Below are positions 33,690 to 45,987 of a DNA stretch of 64,000 nucleotides, piece after piece; positions within the stretch are counted from its first letter, which is position 1, and each line of letters starts with the position of its first letter. The translations under genes were made by a program, and so were the position numbers. The stretch is from Cladobotryum mycophilum (Eukaryota > Ascomycota > Sordariomycetes > Hypocreales > Hypocreaceae), in contig CM071589.1 of the NCBI GenBank assembly GCA_036429605.1, positions 1,426,001-1,490,000 on the forward strand, in the 5' to 3' direction. Under the pieces are notes generated by a model. The model had not been told where the DNA came from, made no database searches, and worked only from the letters and a program-made list of their open reading frames with translations.

Positions 33690-35389
33690 ATGGATTCACC
33701 CCCATCCTTGTGGACACATATACAGCCATCCCAACCCCGCCTGGCCTTAGAAGATTGCTGGAACAACTGCTCACATACTCTGCTACAGCGCAGGGGAAAC
33801 GAACCTGGCTCGAAACCGCACGTGGCTATCATTGGTGCTGGCGTATCAGGCCTCCGTTGCGCAGACCTTCTATTGCAACATGGCTGTCAAGTGACAATAC
33901 TCGAGGGCCGAGACAGGATAGGGGGCGATTGCATCAAGAGAAACTCGGAAATGGAGAGCTCGTAGACATTGGCGCTAACTGGATACACGGTACTACCGAT
34001 AATCCGATGCTAGACATAGCGAAGCAAACCGGGACGGCAGTTGGAGTATGGGACTCCAAGGCATCCATCTACGACGAATCTGGAACCTTGTATCTGAACA
34101 AGGAGTGCGATCAGTATACTGATGTGATGTGGGACATAATTCAAGATGCCTTTCGGTGCTCTGACCAGTCTAGTGCAGAAATTAACGAGCACAAGAGTCT
34201 CTTTGACTTTTTCCGTGAAAAGGTAGAGGAAAAAATACCAGACACTGAGCCTGGCTTTCAAAAAAAGAGAGAAACTGTCTTGAAGATGTCAGAGATGTGG
34301 GGTACGTTTGTGGGCAGCCCGATTGCAAAGCAGAGCTTGAAATTCTTTTGGCTGGAGGAATGCATCGAAGGAGGTGAGTTCAATCGAAAAGGCGGATACT
34401 CTATGAGAAAGGTACTGACTCGCCGATCAGAAAACCTCTTTTGCGCTGGTACCTACAAGAAAATTCTCGAGGTGATTGCGAAACCGGCACTTGATGGAGC
34501 CAGCATAAAGTTCAATTCCGTGGCCGAGAGGATATCGTACCGAAGCGACCCTGGAGATGAGGTAAAGGTCCAGTTACGGGGCGGCCGGACTCTGTCATTC
34601 GATGAGGTGGTTGTGACCACTCCTCTTGGATGGTTGCAAAAGAACCTTGCAGCCTTTGAACCTCCTTTGCCAGCCCGGTTGACGAAAGCCATCAACTCGA
34701 TCGGGTATGGTTGTCTTGAAAAGGTATGGCATCTGCCAACGGGACTTCCAGAATCGTCAATTCTGACTCTTTGATAGGTTTATATCAGTTTTCCAAAGGC
34801 ATTCTGGCTTGCAACTGAAGAGGATGACACAACTGTTCAGGGATTTATCCAGTGGATCGCGCCAACATATGACCCTGAAAACAACCCAAAACAGTGGATC
34901 CAAGAAGTTGTTGAACTGGCCACGATAGCACCAGAGGCTGCTCATCCCACGCTCTTATTTTATATCTACGGCGAGCAATCCGAATACATAACGTCTACGG
35001 TGGCGGGGTTGGACAGCCCGGAGAGTAAGAATAAGTTTCTTCTCGATTTCTTCAAACCGTATTATTCTCGCTTGCCTCACTACTCCGAGTCATCGGCGGA
35101 CTGTCAACCCGCTTTCACCTTGGCAACAAATTGGCTTCGTGACGAGCTGGCCGGAAACGGAAGCTACAGCAATTTCCAAATCGGCCTGGAACATGGCGAT
35201 GAGGATGTCAAGACGATGCGGCAAGGTCTGCCGGATCATGGCCTCTGGCTCGCTGGAGAGCACACGGCAGCGTTTGCGGTGCTCGGAACAGTGACAGGCG
35301 CATACTGGAGCGGCGAGTCAGTTGGTAGGAGGATAGCGGAGATGTATGGTTTGCCCAAGAGGAAGGCCCAAGATAAGACAAGGCTGTAA
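33690..35389 (+). CDS. flavin amine oxidase (polyamine oxidase-like)
   Basis: FAD-dependent oxidase of the monoamine/polyamine oxidase superfamily; the substrate is not deducible. Two exons are inferred: 33690-34723 and 34778-35389 (54-base intron). They give 548 residues after one G is restored at G33921-33925. The dinucleotide-binding start reads HVAIIGAGVSGLRCADLLL and then GRDRIGGR. Immediately past the repaired base it continues LHQEKLGNGELVDIGANWIHG, the usual family phrase. The C-terminal FAD-contact motif is GLWLAGEHTAAF with TGAYWSGES. The ATG at 33690 gives about 45 residues before the FAD motif. That leader is not conserved-looking, so the start is less certain. There is no signal peptide and no clear peroxisomal ending (KTRL). 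Confidence 0.85.
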
Positions 35390-36337
35390 GCGGCAATGTG
35401 TTGGACACGGGAGTGTGCAGGGTCAGGTGTCAAGCTCTGTGTGAGCTACCTACTTGTAGATAACTAAGACCATGTTTCTCTCGGGCGGGCAAGATACAAA
35501 CAATGTTGTCTGATTCACTTATATCAACACTCTGCTGTTGTTTGGAGGTAGTAAGAAGTCATTGTTAAATCAGATAGGATTGATTCAACTTTTAATACTG
35601 GTGTTTTTACTGTCATTTTTGTACTTGTAGCAACAGAGCGTGTGTTGAGGTGGAGCTGTTCTAATGATAGATAAGTGAGTGTGTACCTACAATCCATGAC
35701 CCTTACTGAATGTGCTGGCGTCACTTTAGGTCATATTTCGCCTCGGTCAGACGGGGTCAGAGCGAGTGACGGTGACGATATCAGTTCATGTTATCGATAG
35801 TTGGCCCACTGTCCACTGGGGGTCAAATGACGCCTGGAGAGGGACCCTTGCGGGTGCTGCGGTGACTCTAGAGGGCCATGAGTGCCTGGGGAACGTCACG
35901 AGCTAGTGAGTGAATGGCACTGTCCAGGGCAACATTTAGGCCTAGCGCTCCCGCCACATGCCAGGGCTACTGGGGGAGAGAGAGCTCATCCATGGTTCCC
36001 TCCAACCAACCCCTCGACCGCCTGGCCTTGTTTCTTTTATCAACCTTCAGCAGCCTCTCTAAGTCGTTTGTGGCTTCGCCAAGGTTTTACGACGCACTTT
36101 ATTTGTGGCGAGCAAAAACATATTACGAATCTTCCTTGCATGAGTTTAATCTCTGCGCGCTGTCCATGCTTCCTCTTCTACTCTAATCATGAACTACGTC
36201 CCCGCACCTGGCCGGGGGTCTCTTGATATAACGCCTACTGCATCCGGCTGGCTAGTCCAGTGCCGGTGACGATACGATTCGACTGTCTCCTCCTCCTCCT
36301 CCTCCTCATAGAATCCGGCCGTGAATAGATAACTACG
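35390..36337. other. intergenic, amine oxidase 3' flank and ATG2 promoter
   Basis: No gene is supported. A CTC trinucleotide repeat (36288-36306) lies 30-50 bases before the ATG2 start. Confidence 0.5.
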
Positions 36338-39300
36338 ATGGCGGGACTATTTCAGTCCTTCCGGAGCTCCAGTATGCCCAAGAGGCTGCTGCGATATGCT
36401 CTGTCTCGTTTGGACCTCTTAGACTCTGACGCGTTGGATTTGGAGAATCTTGACCTAGCTCTGGGGAGGAATACAGTGTTTGAATTTCGCGATGTTGGAA
36501 TCAGGCTCAAGGTGGGTTTTGCTTTGCTGACAGGCAATGCGACGACATATGAGAAGCTAACATTTCGGTAGAAACTGGAGGAGCTGCTTAAGCTGCCGGA
36601 GACGTTCTCGCTGCAGAAGGCGAAAGTCCTACTGCTCCGGGTCACAATTCCCATGGATTTCTATACGAGCCCTATAACCATCGAGGTTGATGGAGTAGAC
36701 GTAAAGCTGAAAGTACTAGGCATCGAAAAGCTAAAGACGAATCATGCATCTGCATCGAAAGCCCCAGAGGATACTTTGATTGTACCAAATACTGTTGACC
36801 TCGCCCAATCATTCTTGGAGACACAACCTTCGTCGGAACGGAAGAAGCTCGAGAAAGCCTTGGCGGCGGATACACAAGACCTAGTTGCATCCGTTGCGAT
36901 GAGCGATGACGGCAGCAGTGAAGAGGAACCAACGTTCGGAACAGGTCAGCCTCTATCATTGCCGACTTTCCTGGCGAACTTCCTGCAAGGAATTGTCGAT
37001 CGCATGCAAATCAAGATCAAAGGCGTCACTTTTCAGTTAGATATGGAAGTGCCAGTTGATCTGAGCTCCCCGAATACCGAGCCAGTCTCTTTCCAGATTG
37101 CTTTACAAGACATTGATATTGAAGGTGTTACCATGCATACTACGGATACAGAGGCGTCTTCAATTATAGCACCTAAAGAAGGGAAACGGCAAATCTCCCT
37201 GGCCAATGTTCGCGCATACCTAATTTCTGAAGCAAATGTCTTTCCCACGCTTACCCGGTCACCATCGCTGGCTTCACCATCCGTCGCATCTTCCCCTCTC
37301 ATGACGCGCAACCCACCATCACGAGAAACTACGTCATTGTCGCAAGGAAGCATCTATGAACAGATTCTAGAAGCATCGCAGGAAGGCTTCCAAGATCAGC
37401 ATATTCAGGCATCGCAGGCTAGCTTGCGTGGTAATCCTATGGCATTTTCTCAGGCAAGTTTACATGAGCAGCTAATGGAGGCTTCACAAACAAGCCTCCG
37501 TAATCAGTCAGTCGCATCATCGCATGCAAGCTTGCGAGATCCACCAATGGCATCGTCTCGACAAAGCTTTCGGGAGCATGTGATGGAACAAGAGGATCCT
37601 CAAGAATCCCATTATCCTTTGGAAGATAGTGAAGAGGCCCTTGGAATTCCGTACGATATGTCGGAGCACGACGAAGAGCAAGAGGATGAAAGCCCAGCAA
37701 CTCCGCGAGCTTCTGTTTATCAGGAGTTTAACAACTCTCCAGAGAACCAGCAGTTCCATTCTCCGCAGAGCCCTGGGCCAATGTCTCCTCCTGTAGAAGC
37801 ATTGGAGACTGAGCTGCCTAGATCAGCAACTCTGGAACCGCATTCTGCCTCTGCTTCTGTTCATACGATAACATCTCCGAGGCCAGGATTAACAGAGTCT
37901 AGCCACCACACTTTGTTGGATTCAACGACGTTCCCACCTCAAGCTCATGGTTTTAGAGGAAATTTGGTGGATGATCTCGCTCAGTCACAGCTTTATACAC
38001 ATGACGAAGCTGAAAGCATGTACATGAGTGCCTTTTCGCGTTCAGGGATCTCACCTTTGGCAGACTCTCCGGAGATTCAGTCCTCTCGATACGAACAGCA
38101 AAGAGCGATTGACGAAGCGATCGAAGCTCAGCAGGTTCACCAGTCGCTTCAGCCAACTTATCGTCATTCTCCACAACAATCACCCCGTTCATCTCCTCCG
38201 CAGTCCCCGCAGCAGTCTTCTGATGGAACGCCTATGCAATCTCCCCGAATATCACCGCCGAAATCCCCTCAGGAGGTTGTCGAGGAAATGCTTCAGGAAT
38301 CTCCTCGTCAATCCCCTCGCCAGTCTCCTCCGCAATCTCCCCAAGAGGCTTCCCCGCAATCCCCGCCAAAGTCTCCCCAGCAGCCGTTTCAGGAGCCTGC
38401 AGCGCAATCCCCCCAGGGTCTCCACCTCGGCCCTTAAAGAAATCTACATTATCACGCGCCATGCCTGGAGGATGGGGTGATGATGACGATGACGACATTA
38501 TACCTAACGTCACTGCACAAGTAGTACATCGCCCACGACAGACTGAAGCAGTTGAGGAAGAAGTGGAGAGCCCTATGTCGTCTCCAGCCTTTAGTCGAGC
38601 CTCCTTGGCAGAATATCCTCCTGTACGGGCGGATGAGACGGCAGACGAGGAGCATCAAGATGATATTGCCACACCAAAGGGACCAACACGAGTTGTCAAA
38701 GAAATATTGCACCTCCAGAATATTTCGATTTATATACCAAGTCAACACAAGGAATCCGATATGTCGGACTCAGTCGCCGAACTCGCTCGATCGATGGGAA
38801 CATCTGTCTACCCTCAAGCCCCTGGCGCCTTTTCAGTTCATAAATCGGCTTCAGCATCAACCCAGGAGCCCCAAAACTTTATTGACGACAGCCAGACTGC
38901 AGATGATGCTATAGAAGTTAATCTGTCACCGGTCTCTATCCGCTTCGACGCTTCCCTTGCCTTTATACTCGCGATGATTGTCGGAAAACTTTTGGAAGCG
39001 GTTAAAGACGACAGTCCCATTGCGGCGCCTAAGAGCTCCGGAAAAGAGGAGGAAGCAAAGAAGGCACCGGAAATTAAGGTTGCAATTCAGGAGATAACAT
39101 TCGATTTTTTGAATCGATTAGGCGGCGTAGCAGACACCCCCAAACGCTATTTGGACCCAACAGCATTCATGTTTGAGCATGAGGTCTTACTAAACGCTAC
39201 ACTGGGCAATTTGGCCATTTCCGTCTCACCAACTGAAAAGACGATACAACCTCCCGGGCGAGGCAAGCCGGTGAAGCAAATTGCTACTCTGACAAAGATT

Positions 39301-42300
39301 GATCTCCAAAGGTTCAGATTTGGCTATGCTAATGGGGATATCATATCCTTTGATCACGTCAAACCAATGAGTACATCAGTGAGGGACACGTTCCTTTCAA
39401 CTGGCCACGATATCGGTATCAAAATTACCCAATCGAAGGATAATATTCGGACAGAAATCGAGACGTTGCCGTTGGATCTACAAATTGACTTGCAAAGACT
39501 TGATGAGACCTTTAGCTGGTTCGGCGGATTGAGTGGTTTCCTTAACATGAGTGCTTCGATGACGTCTAGCCCTGCGCCGACACCGAAACCCGCACCACCT
39601 CCACCCCTAAACCGAAGGGTGTACGATTTGATACGCCGATAAACCCTGAAGACAAATCAGCGGCCTCGGAAAACAAAGTCAACTTGAGAATAGGCGGCGC
39701 CTTTATTGAAGTCTTGGGCAAGGAATGCAGTGTCATTGCTGAGAGCCATGCGATTAAGCTCGTGAGCCGTGAGGAGGGCATAGGAATGGCATGCAGTATG
39801 ATGCGGCTTTCCGGCCCCCACATTAAGGGGTCCATGGCAGATCCAGCCATTAATACCGAGATTGGCGGCGTGCGCTTGGATTTCCTGACAACACCCAAGG
39901 ATGCGGATTTGGAGAAGCTCCTAGAACTCATCACACCATCGAAAGCAAAGTTCGACCATGGGAGTGACGAGATTATGGTCGACACGCTCTTGAGGCAACG
40001 AAGGAAGGGGTCGGTTCTCAGAGCCAATGTTGAAACAGTACAAGTTCGCGTCAAGAATATGTCTCAACTCACTGCGTTTCCTGGTCTGACGGAAGAAATG
40101 GCTAAACTGGCAACCGTGGCTAAATATCTCCCCGAGGACGATCGACCTGGCCTTCTCACGCTTGCAAAAATCCAAAAACTTGGTACAAGTGTTGATATCG
40201 GCGGCACATTCGGACTTCTGAGCGGCGAACTTAGAGATCTCGAACTTGGTCACATTTCAGTTCCATCCCTCGTGGCTATTGCGATTTCAGGAGTATCAGT
40301 GAGACGTAACAAGACGGAGGACCTCATAAGCTCGTCAACCCTCTTCTCAGCCGCTGAAATCGCCAACAGAGGACCAGTCGTTATGGCCAGAATGATTGGG
40401 GATGAAATCGAACCTGTCATTAAGCTGAAATTCCAAGACATAGGCGTCGAGTACCGTGTGCCCACCATCATGGACATTCTGGGATTGGGAAGTGACGCAA
40501 CGCCACAGGATTTCGAAGAAAGCCTGGCTGCCTCAGTTGCTAACCTTGGTGATCAGGCCCATTCTGCCTTGGCGCGACAGTCCAACTCGCCTGCAGAACC
40601 ATCAAAGCAAAGCAAGCCCATGACACTCGATATTGCTTTCAGTGACTGTCTCATTGGCCTCAACCCTCTCAAGTTGAAGTCGAAGATGATCCTGGCGCTC
40701 ACAGAGGCGCGCTTGGAAGTTGTCCTGCCAAAGGATGAGGTGACTAAGACGACCTTGAATATCAACAAAGCCTCTATTCTTTTGACGGATGACGCCTCAC
40801 GGAGCGGATCAGAAAACCCACCAAGCAACAATAGGCGCCGCTCTTCATCCACAGCATCACCCCAGGTGGTCGAGCTCTCTACCAGAGGCTTCGTTGACAT
40901 TTGTTACATGTCATCTGCGATGGTTGTTGTCAATATCGCACCTGGCCCGGATGGTGAAAAACAAGTCGAAGTTGATGTTCGCGACGACCTCCTAGTTCTA
41001 GAGACATGCGCCGACTCCACTCAAACACTCATCGCTTTGGCCAATGCTCTCTCACCCCCAACGCCCCCAAGCAAAGAGAATAAATACAGGACGAATGTAG
41101 TTCCTGTGCAAGACTTGCTGGCCTCTATTTCTGCCGAGGCATTTGGAAGGCCGGAAGGAGAGTATGATTTTGACCAAGATTTTGCTGGCGCCCAGGAACT
41201 TGCCGGAAGCGGATCTTCTGTCGGGTTTGGGAGCGAAAATTCTCTACGCATCGAGTCACAATTCTACGGAGAAGATATCGAGGGGGAAGAGCTCTTTGAC
41301 GCAACAAAACTGTCTAGCAGCACGAGCATGCAAGATACAAAGGAAGGAGTGCTAATCACTAATCCCTCTGCTAGCTACATGTCCGAAGATGGCGACGACT
41401 TGGAGATTCATGATGACTTTTTCAACAAAGGCGCCATGGAGGAGCAGACGGCCAAGGTCTGGAATTCGGGCAGGAACTCATACGACAAGGCGCCGGCACA
41501 TCTTGTGAGACGAAGTCCCCTGAGGGTTTCTGTGAGGGATGTCCACCTTATCTGGAACCTCTTTGACGGCTATGATTGGGCGCATACCCGAGAGGTGATC
41601 AACAAAGCTGTTCATGATGTGGAGGCGAAAGCATATGAGCGTCAAGCCCGGTTGAACGGGGCACAAATCTATGAAGAAGAGCTTGAAGATGAAGAGACTA
41701 TCGGTGACTTTTTGTTCAACTCAATCTACATTGGTATTGCAGCGAACCGCGACCCACAGGAACTCTCCAGGGCAATCAATGAAGGCCTCCACGATAATGC
41801 TACCGAGACCGAGTCGATTGCTCCTACGACCGTCACAACTACGACGAACCGAACAATTCGTCGTGCCCACCCCAAGTCAAAGCGTCTGAGACTTCACCGA
41901 AGCAGGCACCACAAGATTACATTTGAGCTTCAAGGCGTTAACGTCGACTTGTTTGCATACCCGCCTGGTGTTGGAGAGACGCAAAGCAGTATCGACGTTC
42001 GCGTGAACAATCTCGACGTTTTTGACCATGTCCCCACCTCTACTTGGAAAAAATTCGCCACGTACGACCAAGACAAGGGCGAGCGGGAGATGGGTACTAG
42101 CATGGTTCACCTTGAATTATTGAACGTCAGACCCCTTCCGGAATTAGGAGCTTCAGAAATTGTGCTCCGGGCAACGGTTTTGCCTGTACGACTTCACGTC
42201 GACCAAGATGCCTTGGACTTCATCACTCGCTTCTTCGAGTTCAAGGATGACAGCGTACCAGTGCACTCATCACCTAGCGATGTGCCGTTCCTTCAGAGGG

Positions 42301-43176
42301 CGGAAGTCAATGACATTTCTGTGAAGCTCGATTTCAAACCCAAGAGGGTGGACTATGCCGGTCTTCGATCAGGCCATACCACTGAATTCATGAACTTTAT
42401 TGTTCTCGAAGAGTCGAGAATGGTTCTGAGACACGTCATCATATATGGAGTTTCAGGATTTGAACGATTTGGTAAAACCCTGCAGGACATTTGGACGCCT
42501 GATGTCCGGAACAATCAGCTTCCAGGGGTTATCGCTGGTCTCGCCCCCGTGAGATCTCTTGTCAACATTGGCAGTGGCTTCAAAGACCTGGTGGAGATTC
42601 CTTTGAAAGAGTATAAGAAGGATGGCCGAGTCATCCGCAGCATTTCAAAGGGAGCAGTGGCGTTTGCACGCACCACGGGTACGGAACTTGTCAAGTTTGG
42701 CGCAAAGCTTGCTGTTGGCACCCAGTATGCTCTTCAGGGCGCAGAAGAAATGCTTAGTGACCAGCATCAGCCAGAGGGTAACTGGGATGAAGATGATCTA
42801 GAGCCAGATGAACGGAAGCAAATCTCTCTATACGCAGATCAGCCCACGGGCGTCATTCAGGGTATTCGAGGCGGATATCGATCGTTGGCTAGAGATGTTA
42901 ATCTGGCAAGAGATGCTATTATCGCCGTACCAGGCGAGGTTATGGAGAGCGCATCAGCGACCGGGGCTGCTAGGGCAGTTTTGAGAAGAGCACCAACCAT
43001 TATATTCAGACCAGCTGTTGGAGTTACGAAGGCGATTGGACAGACTTTGATGGGAGCGACCAATGCTATGGATCCGCATAACCAGAGGAGAATTGACGAG
43101 GTGAGTGATGCTCTTTTATGCCCCTTTACCAATTAATCACGTACTGACAATATTATAGAAATACAAGAAGCATTAA
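36338..43176 (+). CDS. ATG2: autophagy-related lipid transfer protein ATG2
   Basis: Bridge-like lipid transfer protein that feeds the growing phagophore from the ER. Three exons are inferred: 36338-36511, 36572-43100 and 43159-43176. They give 2240 residues after one C is restored at C38409-38414 and one at C39604-39607. The chorein-type N-terminus runs MPKRLLRYALSRLDLLD; LDLENLDLALGRNTVFEF and KLEELLKLPETFSL follow. The ATG2 C-terminal region includes FLQRAEVNDISVKLDFKPKR and GVSGFERFGKTLQDIW. Residues 310-400 hold degenerate QASLR-type units and residues 588-671 a dense SPQ/SPP tandem region; both are likely disordered loops (see findings). The second bridged junction reads PPKPKGVRFDTPINPEDK, an ATG2-like continuation. 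The last exon encodes only KYKKH. Family identity is very sure. Confidence 0.95.
38161..38414 (+). repeat. SPxQ/SPP coding repeat in ATG2
   Basis: Degenerate tandem units of about 12-24 bases (TCTCCTCAACAA, TCCCCTCGCCAG and similar) encode many Ser-Pro-Gln/Arg/Pro units in ATG2, about residues 588-671. The frame breaks at its 3' edge. Confidence 0.8.
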
Positions 43177-43685
43177 CTACCGTCATTCTCCGAAATGCAT
43201 TTCTTTGAAATCTATTCTTTGCAGAAACAGTCACAAAACTAGAATTTGCTCTTTTTTTCACGCCTGCTATTCTTATTTAACGATGCATCTCCTTTATGCA
43301 GGGAGTTGGGATGCTTTTTAGACCTGCACGAGTCGGACCTATATACTTGGATTATACGGAGTGCGACAGGTCATGACGTTTATTTTTTTCTTCCTGTTTT
43401 TCTTTTTCGAATTAGGAAGATGGTTTGGGCGGGATACTGGTTATATGAACAGAATGATTAACGGCAGTGAGAGGGCTTGCGAAAGCCTTGGTAATATCAC
43501 GGGAAGGGGATCAAGAGTGTAGTACCAGAATACCAAGTGCAATGTATAGACAAAGCGCCTGCGTATTTGGATATATACAGCTACCTAGAAATGAATCAAA
43601 GTCTACCAATCTATTGTTATCCGATCTAAGAGAGAGTTTTTAGGAAGGTTAGTAACGTGTATAGGAAAGAGTTGCCCCCATCTGT
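43177..43685. other. intergenic, converging 3' ends
   Basis: ATG2 and the glycosyltransferase converge here. No feature beyond AT-rich sequence. Confidence 0.5.
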
Positions 43686-44698
43686 TTAAAATCCATCCTC
43701 AATGCCCTTTGCCTTTTCGCCAGCTTTCCTCTCATTATTTGCATCTATCCACCATTTGTGCGTTTCTTCAGTCCCTGTCCACTCTCCATTCTCGTTGATT
43801 TCATCCCACGGCTTGGGGCTGAGGATGTAGTGGATATTCCTGATCCAGTCGTCCCTCCAGATGGTATGGTGAACGCCCTTCCAACGCAGTGTCTTGAGGG
43901 CATTGACTGTGTAGGGCAGGGCGAGCCATCGCTTGTGGAAGAGGTTAGATAGCAGATCTTGGTCCGGGAAGACGAACTCGGAGGCGTGGGCCTCCATGTA
44001 ATCTATGATTTGGCCGTAGAGGGGAACCGAGGGTTGGACGATGAGGAGGCCGCTGTTGAGGCCGCCGTTGTAGGGGAGGTGCTCGGGGTTGGCACCAGTG
44101 ATTCGAGCGTCCTCGGGGTCCTCGTGCTGGGAGGTGAAGGCGCAGTTTGAGGGGATCCATTCGGCCGGGTAGTGGGGTTTCTTGAGCGGATTGCAGACGC
44201 AGGCGTGGCTCGCGGCGAGGACCCGCGGGCTCTTGGGGTCTGAGGCGGCCTTCTCGGGGGTATCTAGGTATACGCCCATGAGCTCGTCCATGTTGTCGCG
44301 CAGGAGCATGTCCGAGTCGAGGAGCACGACGCGGGAGTAGCCCGTCAGGGAGAAGACGACGAGCTTGGTCCATGTGTCGTTGAAGCGCGGGTCGCTCTTG
44401 GAGTAGTCCCTCGAGCTGGAGGGCTGGAGATGGGGCACGAGCTGGGAGGGGATGTTGCGGGCGGCGAGGGCTTTGCGGCCGGATTCGGGGAAGGACTCGG
44501 TGTAGAGGGCGACGAAGGGGAATTCGGTTTTGACGGTCTGGAGGGAGTGGTGGAGGGTGAGGAGGCCGGGGAGGTAGTTGAGGTTGGTGATGAGGGAGGC
44601 CCAGACTGGGATGAATGGGTTAGCAGAGAATGGCGATAGAGGGGTGTTGGAGGGGACTTACTCTTGTCTGAGTCGGCGGCGCGTTGATCGAATGCCAT
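43686..44698 (-). CDS. glycosyltransferase family 8 (glycogenin-like)
   Basis: Retaining nucleotide-sugar glycosyltransferase of the glycogenin/galactinol synthase group; the acceptor is unknown. Two exons are inferred: 44698-44662 and 44605-43686, giving 318 residues. The short first exon encodes MAFDQRAADSDK, and exon 2 continues IWASLITNLNYLPGLLTLHHSL. The metal-binding DXD motif is in VVLLDSDMLL. The family phrases LPYNGGLNSGLLIVQPS, FPDQDLLSNLF and LPYTVNALKTLR are present. There is no signal peptide or membrane anchor, so it is probably cytosolic. It lacks the long C-terminal glycogen-synthase-binding part of true glycogenin. Confidence 0.88.
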
Positions 44699-45707
44699 GG
44701 TTGATGTGTTTCGATGTGTTTGAAGAGGAATTGGTTGAAGGATACGTGTGTAAGGTATATATATATGTGTGTGTATATAGATTTGTTGGATTTTAGAGTT
44801 GATATGGTAGCGAGGTTGAGGTTGCAGTTTTGTAAGTCGCGATCTTATCGTATCATAGTGGGGGAGGGGTAACCCACGTCAAGCACCCGCACCGACACTA
44901 ACGCCAACACCAACACCAACACTAATACTAATACTAACACTAACACTAATACTGTTCAAGCCTTGAACTCTGGACTTTATAACCTCATACTTTGACTTGA
45001 TACTATTCTCATGAGTCATGATAATGGATCAAATGACTATATTGATGGCAAAAGTCGTCCAATATGGAAGCAAAATCTAAGATTGGAATGACAATGCAAT
45101 ATGCCTAGGATATGGGTTCCCATTTTTTCAGGATCGAATGGAGCTAAGCGTGGTCGCTGTCATATATCTCACACATGCCGTGGAAGCATCTTTCCTATAA
45201 TCATTGGACGAGCATTTACAACAATATTTCTTTCTCTCTTTTTGATTGGTTGATTACTGTCCATGGATGCCTTTCATTCTTGATGCAGGCAATGAAAGTC
45301 TGCCCATGACTGGCCTGCTCAAAGTATGGCCTCCCCTTCCCCACGTGGCATTTTTCACCTTGGCATTTGCCTCGTCTCCATATGGGGAATATATCTTGTC
45401 TGGGTCGCATCCCATTTGCCTTGTTTTCGCTTTTCAAGTTAACAGGATACTCCAAGGGCTCTTTAAGAGGGGGAGATGCCATTTTTGTAACGAATTATAT
45501 TGATGCACGTGTAATCGTGGTATATATATTAGCCCAGAGCACATCCCGTTACTGTATCTACTAATTCCGTCCCAACTCTATATATTTACTCTACCTGTTC
45601 AACCCTTCAACACTTGTGACAAGATCATCGTCCTTTTTAGTTCCATCTTATATTATTTCACGACAAGTGTAGCAGTTTAGCCATAAGTACAGCGACTTTA
45701 CCCAATT
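44699..45707. other. accessory region, first duplication unit upstream part
   Basis: Contains the glycosyltransferase promoter (44700-44850), a 32-base segment (44851-44882) repeated at 46041-46072, a hexanucleotide repeat (44892-44953), and from about 45272 a stretch resembling 46782-47060. Open frames at 45246-45503 are not clearly coding. Confidence 0.6.
44892..44953 (+). repeat. AACACC/AATACT hexanucleotide repeat
   Basis: About ten degenerate units of CAACAC, CTAATA and CTAACA. It follows the 32-base duplicated segment directly and is absent from the second duplication unit. Confidence 0.8.
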
Positions 45708-45987
45708 ATGGATTCCAAACAACAGACGGAGAGCAGAGCGGCGGCGGAAGCAATTGAGGACAAGGCAAGATCCAAGTCAGGCGGAGGGGGTACGAGGCCT
45801 ATTGTAATATGGCACTGTGTGAGCCCTCTATTCCGCTTGAATATATATCTTACTTTGCCTTTATGCCAAACTAATTTGCAACTGGTAGCACCTGTGTGCA
45901 GGCGGACCTTGGCTCGGCTCAAGCACCCCAGCTTGCATGGAGTGTAGCCATCCTCTCTGTGGTGCCTGCCGCGTCCATAGGTCATGA
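45708..45987 (+). CDS. small cysteine-rich zinc-finger-like protein
   Basis: Unrecognised gene of 69 residues from two exons, 45708-45818 and 45889-45987 (70-base GT-AG intron). The unspliced frame would lose the cysteine pattern, while splicing yields CX2CX12CX2CX4CX2C (WHCHLCAGGPWL, then CMECSHPLCGAC), plausibly two zinc sites. The N-terminal 30 residues are Ala/Glu/Lys/Gly-rich and charged. The same finger with identical spacing, and an intron of identical length at the same place, begins the large ankyrin gene at 47191. Here a TGA ends the frame soon after the finger. It may therefore be a truncated relic of a once longer gene, or a free-standing finger protein. Expression is unknown. Confidence 0.6.

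Noticed and set aside
1091..39607. Programmed ribosomal frameshifting as the cause of the broken genes
   Set aside because: Seven unrelated genes would need it, always at a G or C run and always in the same direction, with no common stimulatory structure seen. Run-length error is far simpler.
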